10,726 nucleotides of DNA. It comes from Bacillota bacterium (lineage in GTDB: Bacteria > Bacillota > Limnochordia > Darwinibacteriales > Darwinibacteriaceae). Where the stretch lies: positions 1 to 10,726 of the forward strand of contig JAAZLY010000271.1 in assembly GCA_012799115.1 (NCBI GenBank). The letters are read 5' to 3'. Every line of letters starts with the position of its first letter. Position 1 is the stretch's first letter. The notes beneath the pieces were generated by a model. The model saw nothing but the letters and a program-made list of their open reading frames with translations, ran no database searches and had not been told where the DNA came from. The position numbers were made by a program, and so were the translations under genes. Below, in pieces: positions 1 through 6,317 of this stretch.

Positions 1-532
1 CCTTCGTCCAAGTCGCAGTATTATCAACCACACTGACTACTGGTCCTGTAATTCTCACAGGGTCAAAATCCCCTTTTTTGTTAGCCAAGTACAGTAATGT
101 ATCGAAGTTTGAATCGATGAACGCCGCTAGAAAAGGAAACGCATCTTCGGCTTCTAGACCTTGGCTTTGCCCAATATGGTCTAGGTAAGCATCGAGATTC
201 CACTCTGATTCATGTTGCAGCAACACAGCATGATCAAACTCCGCAGAGAGTAACCAAGTCCGACCGGGTTCATTTCCAGAACTAGCTACGCCTACGGAAA
301 TCGGATTGGTAAAGTATCCTAGAGCTACTTTCAAGTCTCCCATAAAGACCTCAAAATCAACATCTTCAGGCTCCTTCTTCAAGTTACCCGACAAGTCAAA
401 ATTATGATTTTCCAGCCTACTCATGAACACCCTGATGCGAGCCTTATCCATAAATTGGCCCAGACATCCAGTCAGTAATAGTGCAGCGATCGTTAGAAAC
501 AACAACATCAAGAACAATTTCGACTTACGCAC
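1..532 (-). CDS. Putative lipoprotein, unrecognised family (partial, 3' end off the window)
   Basis: The minus strand is open from a GTG at 532 to the left edge, giving 177 codons without a stop. A ribosome binding site GGGGGAG (544-538) lies 5 nt before the GTG. The ATG at 534 is out of frame. The product begins with a basic VRKSK stretch, a hydrophobic run, and a lipobox LLTGC with the cysteine at residue 23, so it is predicted to be lipid-anchored on the outer face of the membrane. The rest is soluble and fairly acidic, with no cysteine or repeat that points to a known enzyme. I do not recognise the family and assign no function. It lies downstream of, and on the same strand as, the 5'-nucleotidase gene, but a terminator separates them. 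The reading frame and lipobox are seen directly; the localisation is inferred. Confidence 0.75.
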   Translation of the reverse strand, partial: MRKSKLFLMLLFLTIAALLLTGCLGQFMDKARIRVFMSRLENHNFDLSGNLKKEPEDVDFEVFMGDLKVALGYFTNPISVGVASSGNEPGRTWLLSAEFDHAVLLQHESEWNLDAYLDHIGQSQGLEAEDAFPFLAAFIDSNFDTLLYLANKKGDFDPVRITGPVVSVVDNTATWTK

Positions 533-600
533 ATAGACTCCCCCAGCTGATAGTCTCTTGATGCATTGTACAAAATCTTGGGCAAGCATTCTATGGAGCG

Positions 601-628
601 AAAAGGGGCACCACCCAGGTACCCCTTT
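601..628 (-). terminator. Rho-independent terminator after the 5'-nucleotidase gene
   Basis: An 11-bp stem (602-612 with 618-628) closes a 5-nt loop. One pair is a G-U wobble only in minus-strand RNA (an A-C mismatch in the plus direction), so the hairpin is more stable for minus transcription. A short T run (four Ts at 604-601) ends the minus-strand arm. It sits 17 bp past the stop codon of the 5'-nucleotidase gene. The T tract is short, so it may be leaky. Confidence 0.6.
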
Positions 629-645
629 CTGCTGAACTCAGTTCT

Positions 646-2160
646 CTACTTCAGAATCAGAATCCGTCCGGCCTCTGGTTCCACCACAGTACCCTGATTC
701 AGAATGTAATCGACCATAACATCCCTTAACATAATCCCTGTTTCAGCAACAAGGGTTGCATTCATAAAGGTCTCATAGCCGTCTCCGCCGGCAGCTAAGA
801 AGTCATTGGTCGCTACCTTGTAATACGTGCCAGCTGCAAGTCTGTTCTCGCCGACCTTGGCATTAATGATACGTCCTCCAGGCAAGGCCTTGGGGTCTAC
901 CTCAAAGGTCATACCCGACACTTGGAGGAAACCACCATTTTGCTCAGGCACGAGACGCACGCTATGCTCTAGAGCTTCAAGAATATCCATGCCCATCATT
1001 TCCACGACAACCAAAGAATTGTCAAAGGGTAGAACGTTATACACGTCTGCTACAGTAATGTCACCAGCATGTATGCTAGCGCGAATTCCCCCACCATTGG
1101 TTACCGCAAGATCAGCGTCCACAGCACCACGGATCACATCCGCTACCAGATTTCCGAGATTCGTCTCTTGGGTACGAACATACTCGCGTTCGCCGTTCCA
1201 GCTTACGTCGCTGGATCCAATGACGGTACCTAGGCGTGCTTGTAGCTCAGCATTCCATTTGTCAATGATGTACTGCACCCGGCTATGCTTGGCAACGTCT
1301 GGAGTGACAGGAATGAGGAAGCCTTCGTAGGACACAATTTCCTTGTCTTCCACTTCTAGACGCAGGAAGCCAACGTTGTTGGCGTACTCATGGGCCTGCA
1401 CCAGGATCACGCCATTCACCTCTACAGCAGTTTCGAGGGTCGTGTGACTGTGTCCACCCACAATGACGTCAAATTCCGGTACTGCCTGCGCCAATTGCTG
1501 ATCCATGGCATAACCCAAGTGACTTAAGGCAATCAAGACGTCTACTTCTGGGCGAACTGCCTTCACTGTGTGCTTGGCAGTAGCGATAGGATCACGGAAG
1601 GTAAGCCCTTCTACATTCTTTGGATGTGTTACAATCGGGGTCTCCTCAGGCACTAACCCGATGATACCAACCTTGATACCATTCACTTCTTTGATTAGGG
1701 CACTATAGCCTGCAAAGAGCGAACCATTCTTGCTTACATTAGCAGCCAATGTCGGGAACTTGGCATCAGCAATACGCTCGACTAAGACTTCCTGACCATA
1801 GTTAAACTCATGGTTTCCAGGAGTAAAGGCGTCGTAGCCCATGGCATTCATGATCTCAATAGAGGGTAAACCACCAAACAAGTTGTCGATATTCATACCA
1901 TGAAGCGAGTCACCCGCATCAAGCAGAAGCACTTTCTCTTTGCCATACATCTCTCTGATTTCGTCGATCACAGTCGCGGCCCTAACCCTACCGCCCTGCT
2001 CTTCTTCAGCCCCCTGGGGAATATGGGACTCTACACGGGAGTGAACATCATTCGTGTGCAGAATGATGAGCTCCGCAGCAACACTAGGCATACTCAAAGC
2101 AAGCAAAGTCACCAAAATCAGTACCAGTACAACACTAGAACTCCTGAATCTCGCTCTCAA
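646..2160 (-). CDS. Secreted 5'-nucleotidase / 2',3'-cyclic phosphodiesterase family metallophosphatase
   Basis: This is a two-domain 5'-nucleotidase-family enzyme of 504 aa that should release phosphate from nucleotides outside the cell, using a dinuclear metal centre. Metallophosphatase motifs appear in order: TNDVH (residues 36-40), GDSLHG (83-88), GNHEF (115-119), SHLG (213-216) and GGHSH (235-239). The C-terminal substrate domain shows GNLVAD, NGGGIRA and AGGDGYETF. A signal peptide covers about residues 1-29 (MRARFRSSS, then a hydrophobic run, ending near SVAA). I choose the TTG at 2160 because GGGAGG (2173-2168) sits 7 nt before it and it opens directly into the signal peptide. An in-frame ATG at 2199 adds 13 polar residues and has only a weak ribosome binding site. 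The exact substrate (nucleotide, UDP-sugar or cyclic nucleotide) cannot be read from sequence. No sortase motif or C-terminal anchor is seen, so it is probably released or wall-associated. Confidence 0.93.
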   Translation of the reverse strand: MRARFRSSSVVLVLILVTLLALSMPSVAAELIILHTNDVHSRVESHIPQGAEEEQGGRVRAATVIDEIREMYGKEKVLLLDAGDSLHGMNIDNLFGGLPSIEIMNAMGYDAFTPGNHEFNYGQEVLVERIADAKFPTLAANVSKNGSLFAGYSALIKEVNGIKVGIIGLVPEETPIVTHPKNVEGLTFRDPIATAKHTVKAVRPEVDVLIALSHLGYAMDQQLAQAVPEFDVIVGGHSHTTLETAVEVNGVILVQAHEYANNVGFLRLEVEDKEIVSYEGFLIPVTPDVAKHSRVQYIIDKWNAELQARLGTVIGSSDVSWNGEREYVRTQETNLGNLVADVIRGAVDADLAVTNGGGIRASIHAGDITVADVYNVLPFDNSLVVVEMMGMDILEALEHSVRLVPEQNGGFLQVSGMTFEVDPKALPGGRIINAKVGENRLAAGTYYKVATNDFLAAGGDGYETFMNATLVAETGIMLRDVMVDYILNQGTVVEPEAGRILILK

Positions 2161-2332
2161 AATATCGCCTCCCTGAGTTTTTTTGTGCCCTTCTGACATT
2201 CTACAATCCTATCTCTATCCCTCCATATTTGGAAAATTTGACCTAAATTCTCAGGTGCAGAGACAGGACTCTATGCGTCTCTATGGAATTCAAGTAACAA
2301 GGGCTCGCTAACCAGAAAGGATGGATGATCCT

Positions 2333-3232
2333 ATGCGAAAGTTCGGTATCGTCGTCATCGTCTTGCTCTTGATTGCCGCGTTTGCTTTGATGGTGGCCAG
2401 TGCAGGAATCCTGCCCCTCCCATTTTTTGGTTCCCAGGAACCTAACACGACTCTAGCGTTCAACATGCCCTTTAGCAACACCCTCGAGGACAAGGTGGAT
2501 CACCTTCTAGAAACGAGGCCAAAGCTCAAGGTAGAGGTACCCCATGGACAGATCACAGTGACCGGGGCCGACGTGGAACAAATCCAGGTCCATATGCACA
2601 TCCAAACCAGAGCAACCACACCCCTTAGAGCCCAAGAAATTATGGGCAAGGTCTTCCTGGGGATGGATACCACTCCCGGGGAGAATACACTTAAAGTTCA
2701 GGCCCCCAGACTTGGTAACAACGAGATGGCTCGGACTGATCTGACGATTCTTGTTCCAGTTCACACAGAGCTTGATCTCAAGACCGGTCTCGGTGAGATT
2801 GACATCACCAAGATCGAGGGTTCAATCCGGGCCCTAGACCAGCTTGGCGCAATCAAGCTGAAGGATGTCAAAGGTGATGCTTATCTTGAAACCTCCCTCG
2901 GAAACATTGAAATTTCTAACTCGAGCTTTGAAAAAGAACTCGTAGCCCTTTCCCATCTCGGTGATTTGATCGTCGAGGCCAGTCTGGCTAGTCGTAATGT
3001 GCTCGAGAGTAGTCTGGGTGATCTAACATTACTTCTTTCGCCAGAAGAATCATATGTATTAGAAGGGAAGTTAAGCCTCGGATCCTTTGATATTGCAGTT
3101 CCCTTTAAGGGCCAACAAGGGCGAGACAGTATTAAGGGGATTATTGGTGAAGGAGAGCAACTCGGATCGATCTTTGTTGATTTGTCCCTTGGTTCCTTAG
3201 CAATAAAAAATAACGTGAATGGGAGAGATTAA
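2333..3232 (+). CDS. Membrane-anchored DUF4097-type beta-strand ('toast-rack') protein
   Basis: The product is 299 aa: a short MRKF start, one hydrophobic segment (about residues 4-25) and an extracytoplasmic domain. The C-terminal half repeats an x-L-G-[DENAS]-[ILF]-x-[ILV] motif. The leucines fall near residues 153, 171, 189, 209, 228, 249, 277 and 286, mostly 18-21 apart. This is the pattern of DUF4097/LiaF-C-like beta-solenoid domains, which occur in envelope-stress systems. The ATG at 2333 is preferred because AAAGGATGG lies 8-11 nt upstream; the in-frame ATG at 2321 has that site directly against it. Four bases separate it from the next gene, so the two form an operon. No enzymatic residues are apparent, and a sensing or scaffolding role is an inference from the family. 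I found no convincing promoter in the 170-bp divergent region upstream. Confidence 0.85.
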   Translation: MRKFGIVVIVLLLIAAFALMVASAGILPLPFFGSQEPNTTLAFNMPFSNTLEDKVDHLLETRPKLKVEVPHGQITVTGADVEQIQVHMHIQTRATTPLRAQEIMGKVFLGMDTTPGENTLKVQAPRLGNNEMARTDLTILVPVHTELDLKTGLGEIDITKIEGSIRALDQLGAIKLKDVKGDAYLETSLGNIEISNSSFEKELVALSHLGDLIVEASLASRNVLESSLGDLTLLLSPEESYVLEGKLSLGSFDIAVPFKGQQGRDSIKGIIGEGEQLGSIFVDLSLGSLAIKNNVNGRD

Positions 3233-3236
3233 TGCT

Positions 3237-3701
3237 ATGAATTTCACTGTGACCTATCTAGCCTATTTTACCCCCATCATTCTCACGACGCTTGTTGTCA
3301 TTTTGGTGATTGCCTTACGCTGGTTTACCCATCGGGAGCGTATGGAGCTCATTGCCCAGGGTGTGGAACCGAAAGACCAAGCCAGAACCGAGAAGAATCA
3401 CAAGCTTGCCCTGGCTATTGGATTGGTGCTGAGTCTAGTTGGCTTAGCCCTGACAATTGGCCTAATCACCCTAGGTTTGGGTCCCTGGCTCTTGGCTGGC
3501 CTTCTACCCCTCGCCATCGGGCTTGCCTTTATCTTGGTTAGCCTCATTCTAGCTCCCGCCAAACCAAAGAAGATCAAGGAAAAAGAGGAACCCAAAGCAG
3601 AGGTAGAACCAATCACGGTGGAGAAAGCCGAGGAAGAACCGATTCTAGAAAGTTTCAGGCTTGAGGATGAAGACGAGGAAGAAGAACAGGAAGTAATCTA
3701 G
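3237..3701 (+). CDS. Small three-helix membrane protein with acidic tail, DUF6249-like
   Basis: The product is 154 aa. TM1 (about residues 8-29) is followed by a short basic cytoplasmic stretch with HRERMELIAQGVEP, then two more hydrophobic helices (about 57-81 and 84-107). A charged tail follows: lysine-rich first, then glutamate/aspartate-rich, ending DEDEEEEQEVI. The single-TM, 'RMELIxxGvxP', two-TM plan resembles the DUF6249 family, recalled from memory and not checked. The start at 3237 has GGGAGAG (3221-3227) 9 nt upstream. An ATG at 3219 in the same frame would overlap the previous gene by 14 nt with no site. It is the second gene of the toast-rack operon and ends before a strong terminator. 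Function unknown; the acidic tail suggests a cytoplasmic protein contact. Confidence 0.8.
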   Translation: MNFTVTYLAYFTPIILTTLVVILVIALRWFTHRERMELIAQGVEPKDQARTEKNHKLALAIGLVLSLVGLALTIGLITLGLGPWLLAGLLPLAIGLAFILVSLILAPAKPKKIKEKEEPKAEVEPITVEKAEEEPILESFRLEDEDEEEEQEVI

Positions 3702-3738
3702 AAGCCAAAGGAAAGGTAGTCCGCTACCACAACCTGTC

Positions 3739-3780
3739 AAAGAATCTTCGTGGTCCCCTATGGGATCGCGAAGGTTCTTT
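3739..3780 (+). terminator. Long-stem terminator after the toast-rack operon
   Basis: A hairpin of 19 continuous pairs, including three G-T wobbles, with a 4-nt loop (CTAT at 3758-3761). Outer arms are 3739-3750 and 3769-3780, inner arms 3751-3757 and 3762-3768. A T-rich tail (TTTCTTATTT) follows on the plus strand. The arms are A-rich outside, so it could also work on the opposite strand. It isolates the PadR promoter from read-through. Confidence 0.8.
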
Positions 3781-3838
3781 CTTATTTCTGGCTGAGGAAG
3801 CGCCCTGAGTCGAAATACGATCCAATGGAAAAAACCTC

Positions 3839-3867
3839 TTGACATACATAGAAGTTCTAGGTATGTT
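3839..3867 (+). promoter_or_regulatory. Sigma-A promoter of the padR-HAAS operon
   Basis: The -35 box TTGACA (3839-3844) is perfect. A 17-bp spacer leads to the -10 box TATGTT (3862-3867). Transcription should start near 3874, leaving a leader of about 36 nt before the PadR start codon. The spacer is filled by the first copy of the palindromic repeat described separately, so a bound repressor would exclude RNA polymerase. Confidence 0.85.
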
Positions 3868-3895
3868 AGAATCATACATAACACTTCTAGGTATC
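3843..3895. repeat. Two tandem palindromic repeats, probable PadR operator
   Basis: Two 23-bp copies start 30 bp apart, at 3843-3865 and 3873-3895. They share 19 of 23 bases: CATACATA on the left and TTCTAGGTAT on the right, differing in the middle. Copy 1 is itself an almost perfect palindrome: CATAC/GTATG outer arms and TAGAA/TTCTA inner arms around a central G, with one mismatched position per half. Copy 2 keeps ATAC/GTAT and a weaker centre. Copy 1 spans the -35/-10 spacer and copy 2 covers the likely start of transcription. PadR proteins are dimers that bind AT-rich palindromes and commonly repress their own genes, so autorepression is the natural reading; binding itself is inferred. Confidence 0.75.
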
Positions 3896-3909
3896 GAATG
3901 GAGGTTCAC

Positions 3910-4266
3910 ATGGATGTCTCAAAGGACTTAGTCGCTGCGTCGGCCACACCTCTCATCTTAGCTATACTTAAGCAACATGACAGCTATGGGTATGAAATCA
4001 TCAAAAGAATTAAAGAGGCTTCCAACGATCAAATTGTCTGGAGTGAAGGAATGTTGTATCCTGTACTGCACAGGTTGGAGAAGAACGGGTTTGTCGACTC
4101 CTACTGGCAAAAGGCAGAGACCGGACGGAAGCGAAAGTACTACTCCCTCAACCCAGAGGGCTTATTGGAACTAGAAAACCATACTCGGCAATGGGAACTG
4201 GTGCATTCTACTTTAACTGCAGCAATGCGTGGCCATGCCAGCAAAGAGGGGGAACATGATGTTTGA
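3910..4266 (+). CDS. PadR-family transcriptional regulator
   Basis: A 118-aa winged-helix repressor. Recognisable PadR signatures in order are LILAILKQHDSYGYEI (helix 1 region), EGMLYPVLHRLEKNGFV (recognition helix) and GRKRKYYSL (wing), followed by a C-terminal dimerisation helix. The start at 3910 is chosen because GGAGG (3900-3904) lies 5 nt before it; an in-frame ATG at 3898 overlaps that site and has none of its own. Its last 8 bases overlap the start of the HAAS-domain membrane protein, so the two are translationally coupled. PadR genes are often paired with such membrane partners, whose soluble domain may control repressor activity. The target is most simply its own promoter, which carries two palindromes; the inducing signal is unknown. 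Confidence 0.93.
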   Translation: MDVSKDLVAASATPLILAILKQHDSYGYEIIKRIKEASNDQIVWSEGMLYPVLHRLEKNGFVDSYWQKAETGRKRKYYSLNPEGLLELENHTRQWELVHSTLTAAMRGHASKEGEHDV

Positions 4267-5602
4267 TTTGGAGCTTAATATCACGTCTTGGTGTGACTAT
4301 CTACGTGCCAGTGGCACGTTAAGCGAAGACGATATCGTAGAATTAGACAACCACTTGCGGGACCTTGTTGATGAACTTGTAGAAAGCGGACTGAGTGAAG
4401 ATGAAGCCTTCTTCATCGCCGTAAAACGATTAGGCAATGTCACCTATCTGTCCGAAGAATATTCCAAGGTTAACACGGAGGAGTTCTGGAAGCAATTGCA
4501 CGTGGAGCCGGTCTCCACAGAAACTCAAAAACAAGGGAAGCGTGACATCCTGCTCATCTTACTTTTTTCGTTCTTGGCTGGCACCATCGCCAAAATACCA
4601 ACCTTCTTTGGGTTAGAGCTGGATAGCCTAGCTTACTTTAAGAATCTCAGCTTCTACATCATGCCCTTTATTGCCTTGCTCTTTGCTCTGAAGCGCGGGA
4701 TGACAAAAAGACTGGTATGGCCTATCATCGGAATCTTTGTTGCCACAGCGGTCGTCGTCAACCTCTACCCTTCCTATGGTCCGCACCACACGGAGACGTT
4801 AGCAGGCATTCATCTTCCCATCATGTTATGGCTCGTTACAGGAATAGCCTATATGGGGGACCAATGGAAAACGAGTCAACACAGGATGAATTTCCTCCGT
4901 TTCACGGGGGAAAGCATCATCTACGGAAGCCTAATTCTCCTTGGATTTATGGTCTTGATGCTCTTTACAGCAGGCATCTTCCAGTCCATTTCCATTGACA
5001 TTGAACCCATATTGGAGAACTATCTTCTCATCTATGGCGGCTGTGCTGCAGCCATGATCACTGTCTATCTGGTTGAGACAAAGAAAAGTGTTGTCGAGAA
5101 CTTCGCTCCAGTTCTTGCGAAGATCTTTAGCCCACTCTTCTTTGTAGCGATGTTAGCGTTCCTACTCGTAGTTGTTATGACTGGAGAGAGTCCCTTTGCT
5201 GAGCGGGAATTCTTGATTGGCTTTGACCTGATGTTGGTTTTAGTATTGGGGATGGTTCTGTATACCATTTCGGCGAGGAACATTCACGATCAGAGAAACC
5301 CTTTTGACTATATGAACGTTGCTTTGATTATTGCCGCCATCGTTGTGGACATTGTCGCCTTATCTGCCATTGCCTTCAGGCTATCAGAGTATGGGATTAG
5401 CCCGAATAAACTGGCTGCCTTGGGCGAGAACATCCTCTTATTGGTCAATCTCTCTGCACTTCTGTGGCTGTATATTCGCTACTTCAGGAAGAAAGTCGAG
5501 TTCAAAACAATAGAGATCTGGCAGACCAAGTATCTGACCGTCTACGCAATCTGGATGGCTGTCGTAGTATTCGTCTTTCCCTTGGCTTTTGGCTTCCACT
5601 AG
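4259..5602 (+). CDS. HAAS / permease-prefix-domain multi-pass membrane protein
   Basis: The product is 447 aa. The first ~70 residues match the helical HAAS/'permease prefix' domain often encoded beside padR: ELDNHLRD (29-36) and GLSEDEAFFIAVKRLG (44-59), the usual pattern of a helix, a dHL motif and an EAxxxAxxRLG helix. A linker follows, then about 11 hydrophobic segments from residue ~96 to the end, without transporter ATP-binding or peptidase motifs. The middle part (FAPVLAKIFSPLFF, then an acidic/arginine loop) recalls DUF4153-type membrane proteins, with low certainty. The ATG at 4259 has AGGGGG (4247-4252) 6 nt upstream; the adjacent ATG at 4256 would give one extra methionine. The gene overlaps padR by 8 nt. 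A likely role is a membrane sensor that modulates PadR, or a transporter under its control; neither is shown by sequence. A bidirectional terminator follows. Confidence 0.85.
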   Translation: MFDLELNITSWCDYLRASGTLSEDDIVELDNHLRDLVDELVESGLSEDEAFFIAVKRLGNVTYLSEEYSKVNTEEFWKQLHVEPVSTETQKQGKRDILLILLFSFLAGTIAKIPTFFGLELDSLAYFKNLSFYIMPFIALLFALKRGMTKRLVWPIIGIFVATAVVVNLYPSYGPHHTETLAGIHLPIMLWLVTGIAYMGDQWKTSQHRMNFLRFTGESIIYGSLILLGFMVLMLFTAGIFQSISIDIEPILENYLLIYGGCAAAMITVYLVETKKSVVENFAPVLAKIFSPLFFVAMLAFLLVVVMTGESPFAEREFLIGFDLMLVLVLGMVLYTISARNIHDQRNPFDYMNVALIIAAIVVDIVALSAIAFRLSEYGISPNKLAALGENILLLVNLSALLWLYIRYFRKKVEFKTIEIWQTKYLTVYAIWMAVVVFVFPLAFGFH

Positions 5603-5628
5603 ACAGATTCATGCGTTTTCTATGACAA

Positions 5629-5661
5629 AAGGCCCTGCTCCAGAAATTTGGGGCGGGCCTT
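5629..5661. terminator. Bidirectional terminator between convergent HAAS and yueI genes
   Basis: The arms AAGGCCC-T-GCTCC (5629-5641) and GGGGCGGGCCTT (5650-5661) pair through 12 positions with one bulged T and one mismatch or wobble. The loop is AGAAATTT. On the minus strand the hairpin is followed by TTTTG and on the plus strand by TTGATT. It lies 26 bp past the HAAS stop and about 50 bp past the yueI stop, so it can serve both. Confidence 0.75.
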
Positions 5662-5711
5662 GATTGACAAGTGAAGGCTGGATGATACAGCACCTTCGAA
5701 TTTGGTTCTCT

Positions 5712-6092
5712 TTACTCCTTCTCTGCATAGAGAACTGGAACATCCACCGCATCCCGGGCGACCAAAAGCACCGCCACCCCGCCTTGGAGGTTGGGATTCG
5801 AGACGATGGTAAAATCCAGCCCCTGCTTACGGGCTTGGACGACCAGGGGCATCGCCCGTGTTCTGGCCCTCTTATGAATCACCAGTTCTACGCCGCGGGA
5901 ATCCTTCATGGCTTCCTCCATCACTTGCATACCTTCTGCAGTAAGGATTTGCTTAAATGTCACCGCCTGGATCACCCGCTCCCTAAAGAAGCCCAGGAAG
6001 CGCCGCTTCTCATCGGGTCTGAGCTGAGGCGTGCCATGAATCCCTGCCTGGATCGCATGTTCTAATTCGTTTGTCTTTTTGGAACCACGCAT
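5712..6092 (-). CDS. yueI: YueI family protein (DUF1694)
   Basis: A 126-aa soluble protein. It matches the YueI/DUF1694 pattern: ELEHAIQAGIHGTPQLRPDEKRRFLG near the N terminus, FRERV with the following hydrophobic helix, and a C-terminal LDFTIVSNPNLQGGVAVLLV segment. The family's biochemical role is unknown to me; the fold resembles ribosomal L7Ae/L30e-like proteins in my memory, which is unverified. The start at 6092 has GGAGGG (6105-6100) 7 nt upstream; an upstream in-frame ATG at 6119 lies inside the preceding terminator and is rejected. Only 55 bp separate it from tRNA-Leu, and a terminator fills most of that gap, so there is little room for a promoter of its own. Expression by read-through from the tRNA promoter is the simplest inference. 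Confidence 0.87.
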   Translation of the reverse strand: MRGSKKTNELEHAIQAGIHGTPQLRPDEKRRFLGFFRERVIQAVTFKQILTAEGMQVMEEAMKDSRGVELVIHKRARTRAMPLVVQARKQGLDFTIVSNPNLQGGVAVLLVARDAVDVPVLYAEKE

Positions 6093-6109
6093 TGGACATC
6101 CCTCCAAAC

Positions 6110-6131
6110 AAAAAAACACCTCAAAAGGTGT
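6110..6131 (-). terminator. Terminator directly after tRNA-Leu
   Basis: On the minus strand ACACCT, a TTTG loop and AGGTGT form a 6-bp stem (6131-6126 with 6121-6116), and the T run continues for seven bases (6116-6110). It starts 16 bp after the tRNA CCA end and ends 4 bp before the yueI ribosome binding site. The stem is short, so partial read-through into yueI is plausible. Confidence 0.8.
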
Positions 6132-6147
6132 GCATGTATTCTACAGG

Positions 6148-6234
6148 TGGTGCCGGGGGAGGGACTCGAACCCTCACGGGCGCTTAGCCCAACGGATTTT
6201 AAGTCCGTAGCGTCTGCCATTCCGCCACCCCGGC
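6148..6234 (-). tRNA. tRNA-Leu: tRNA-Leu (anticodon UAA)
   Basis: All parts of a class II tRNA fold on the minus strand. The 7-bp acceptor GCCGGGG/CCCCGGC pairs 6234-6228 with 6158-6152. The anticodon stem ACGGA/TCCGT holds the loop CTTAAAA, with anticodon UAA at 6201-6199. A long variable arm has stem GGGC/GCCC, and the T arm is GAGGG/CCCTC with loop TTCGAGT. The discriminator is A and CCA is encoded (6150-6148). It decodes UUA and UUG leucine codons. It is preceded by a strong promoter and followed by a terminator, so it is a single-tRNA unit. Confidence 0.98.
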
Positions 6235-6247
6235 GTATCCACAACAC

Positions 6248-6276
6248 ATTATAGACCATTTACACCCCTACGTCAA
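6248..6276 (-). promoter_or_regulatory. Sigma-A promoter of tRNA-Leu
   Basis: On the minus strand TTGACG (6276-6271), a 17-bp spacer and a perfect TATAAT (6253-6248). The expected transcription start near 6241 leaves about 7 nt of leader before the mature tRNA end at 6234. It may also supply yueI if the following terminator leaks. Confidence 0.9.
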
Positions 6277-6317
6277 CTGTTGTTGCGACAGCAGAGAGCG
6301 CCCAACCCTCGAGAAAA

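Noticed and set aside
827..1330. 167-codon open frame on the plus strand
   Set aside because: Lies wholly antisense inside the 5'-nucleotidase gene, has serine/arginine-rich shadow composition and no family motif.
2261..2285. Short repeats CTCTATG at 10-bp spacing and an AGAGAC/GTCTCT inverted repeat between the divergent 5'-nucleotidase and toast-rack genes
   Set aside because: Only 6-7 bp long and without an adjacent promoter; could be a regulator site but the evidence is too thin.
5664..6065. 133-codon open frame on the plus strand
   Set aside because: Antisense to yueI, whose family motifs and ribosome binding site are clear.
6062..6259. Open frame of 65 codons on the minus strand containing GGMADATDLKSVG
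   Set aside because: It is a translation of the tRNA-Leu gene and its terminator; this peptide is a familiar false prediction over leucine tRNAs.
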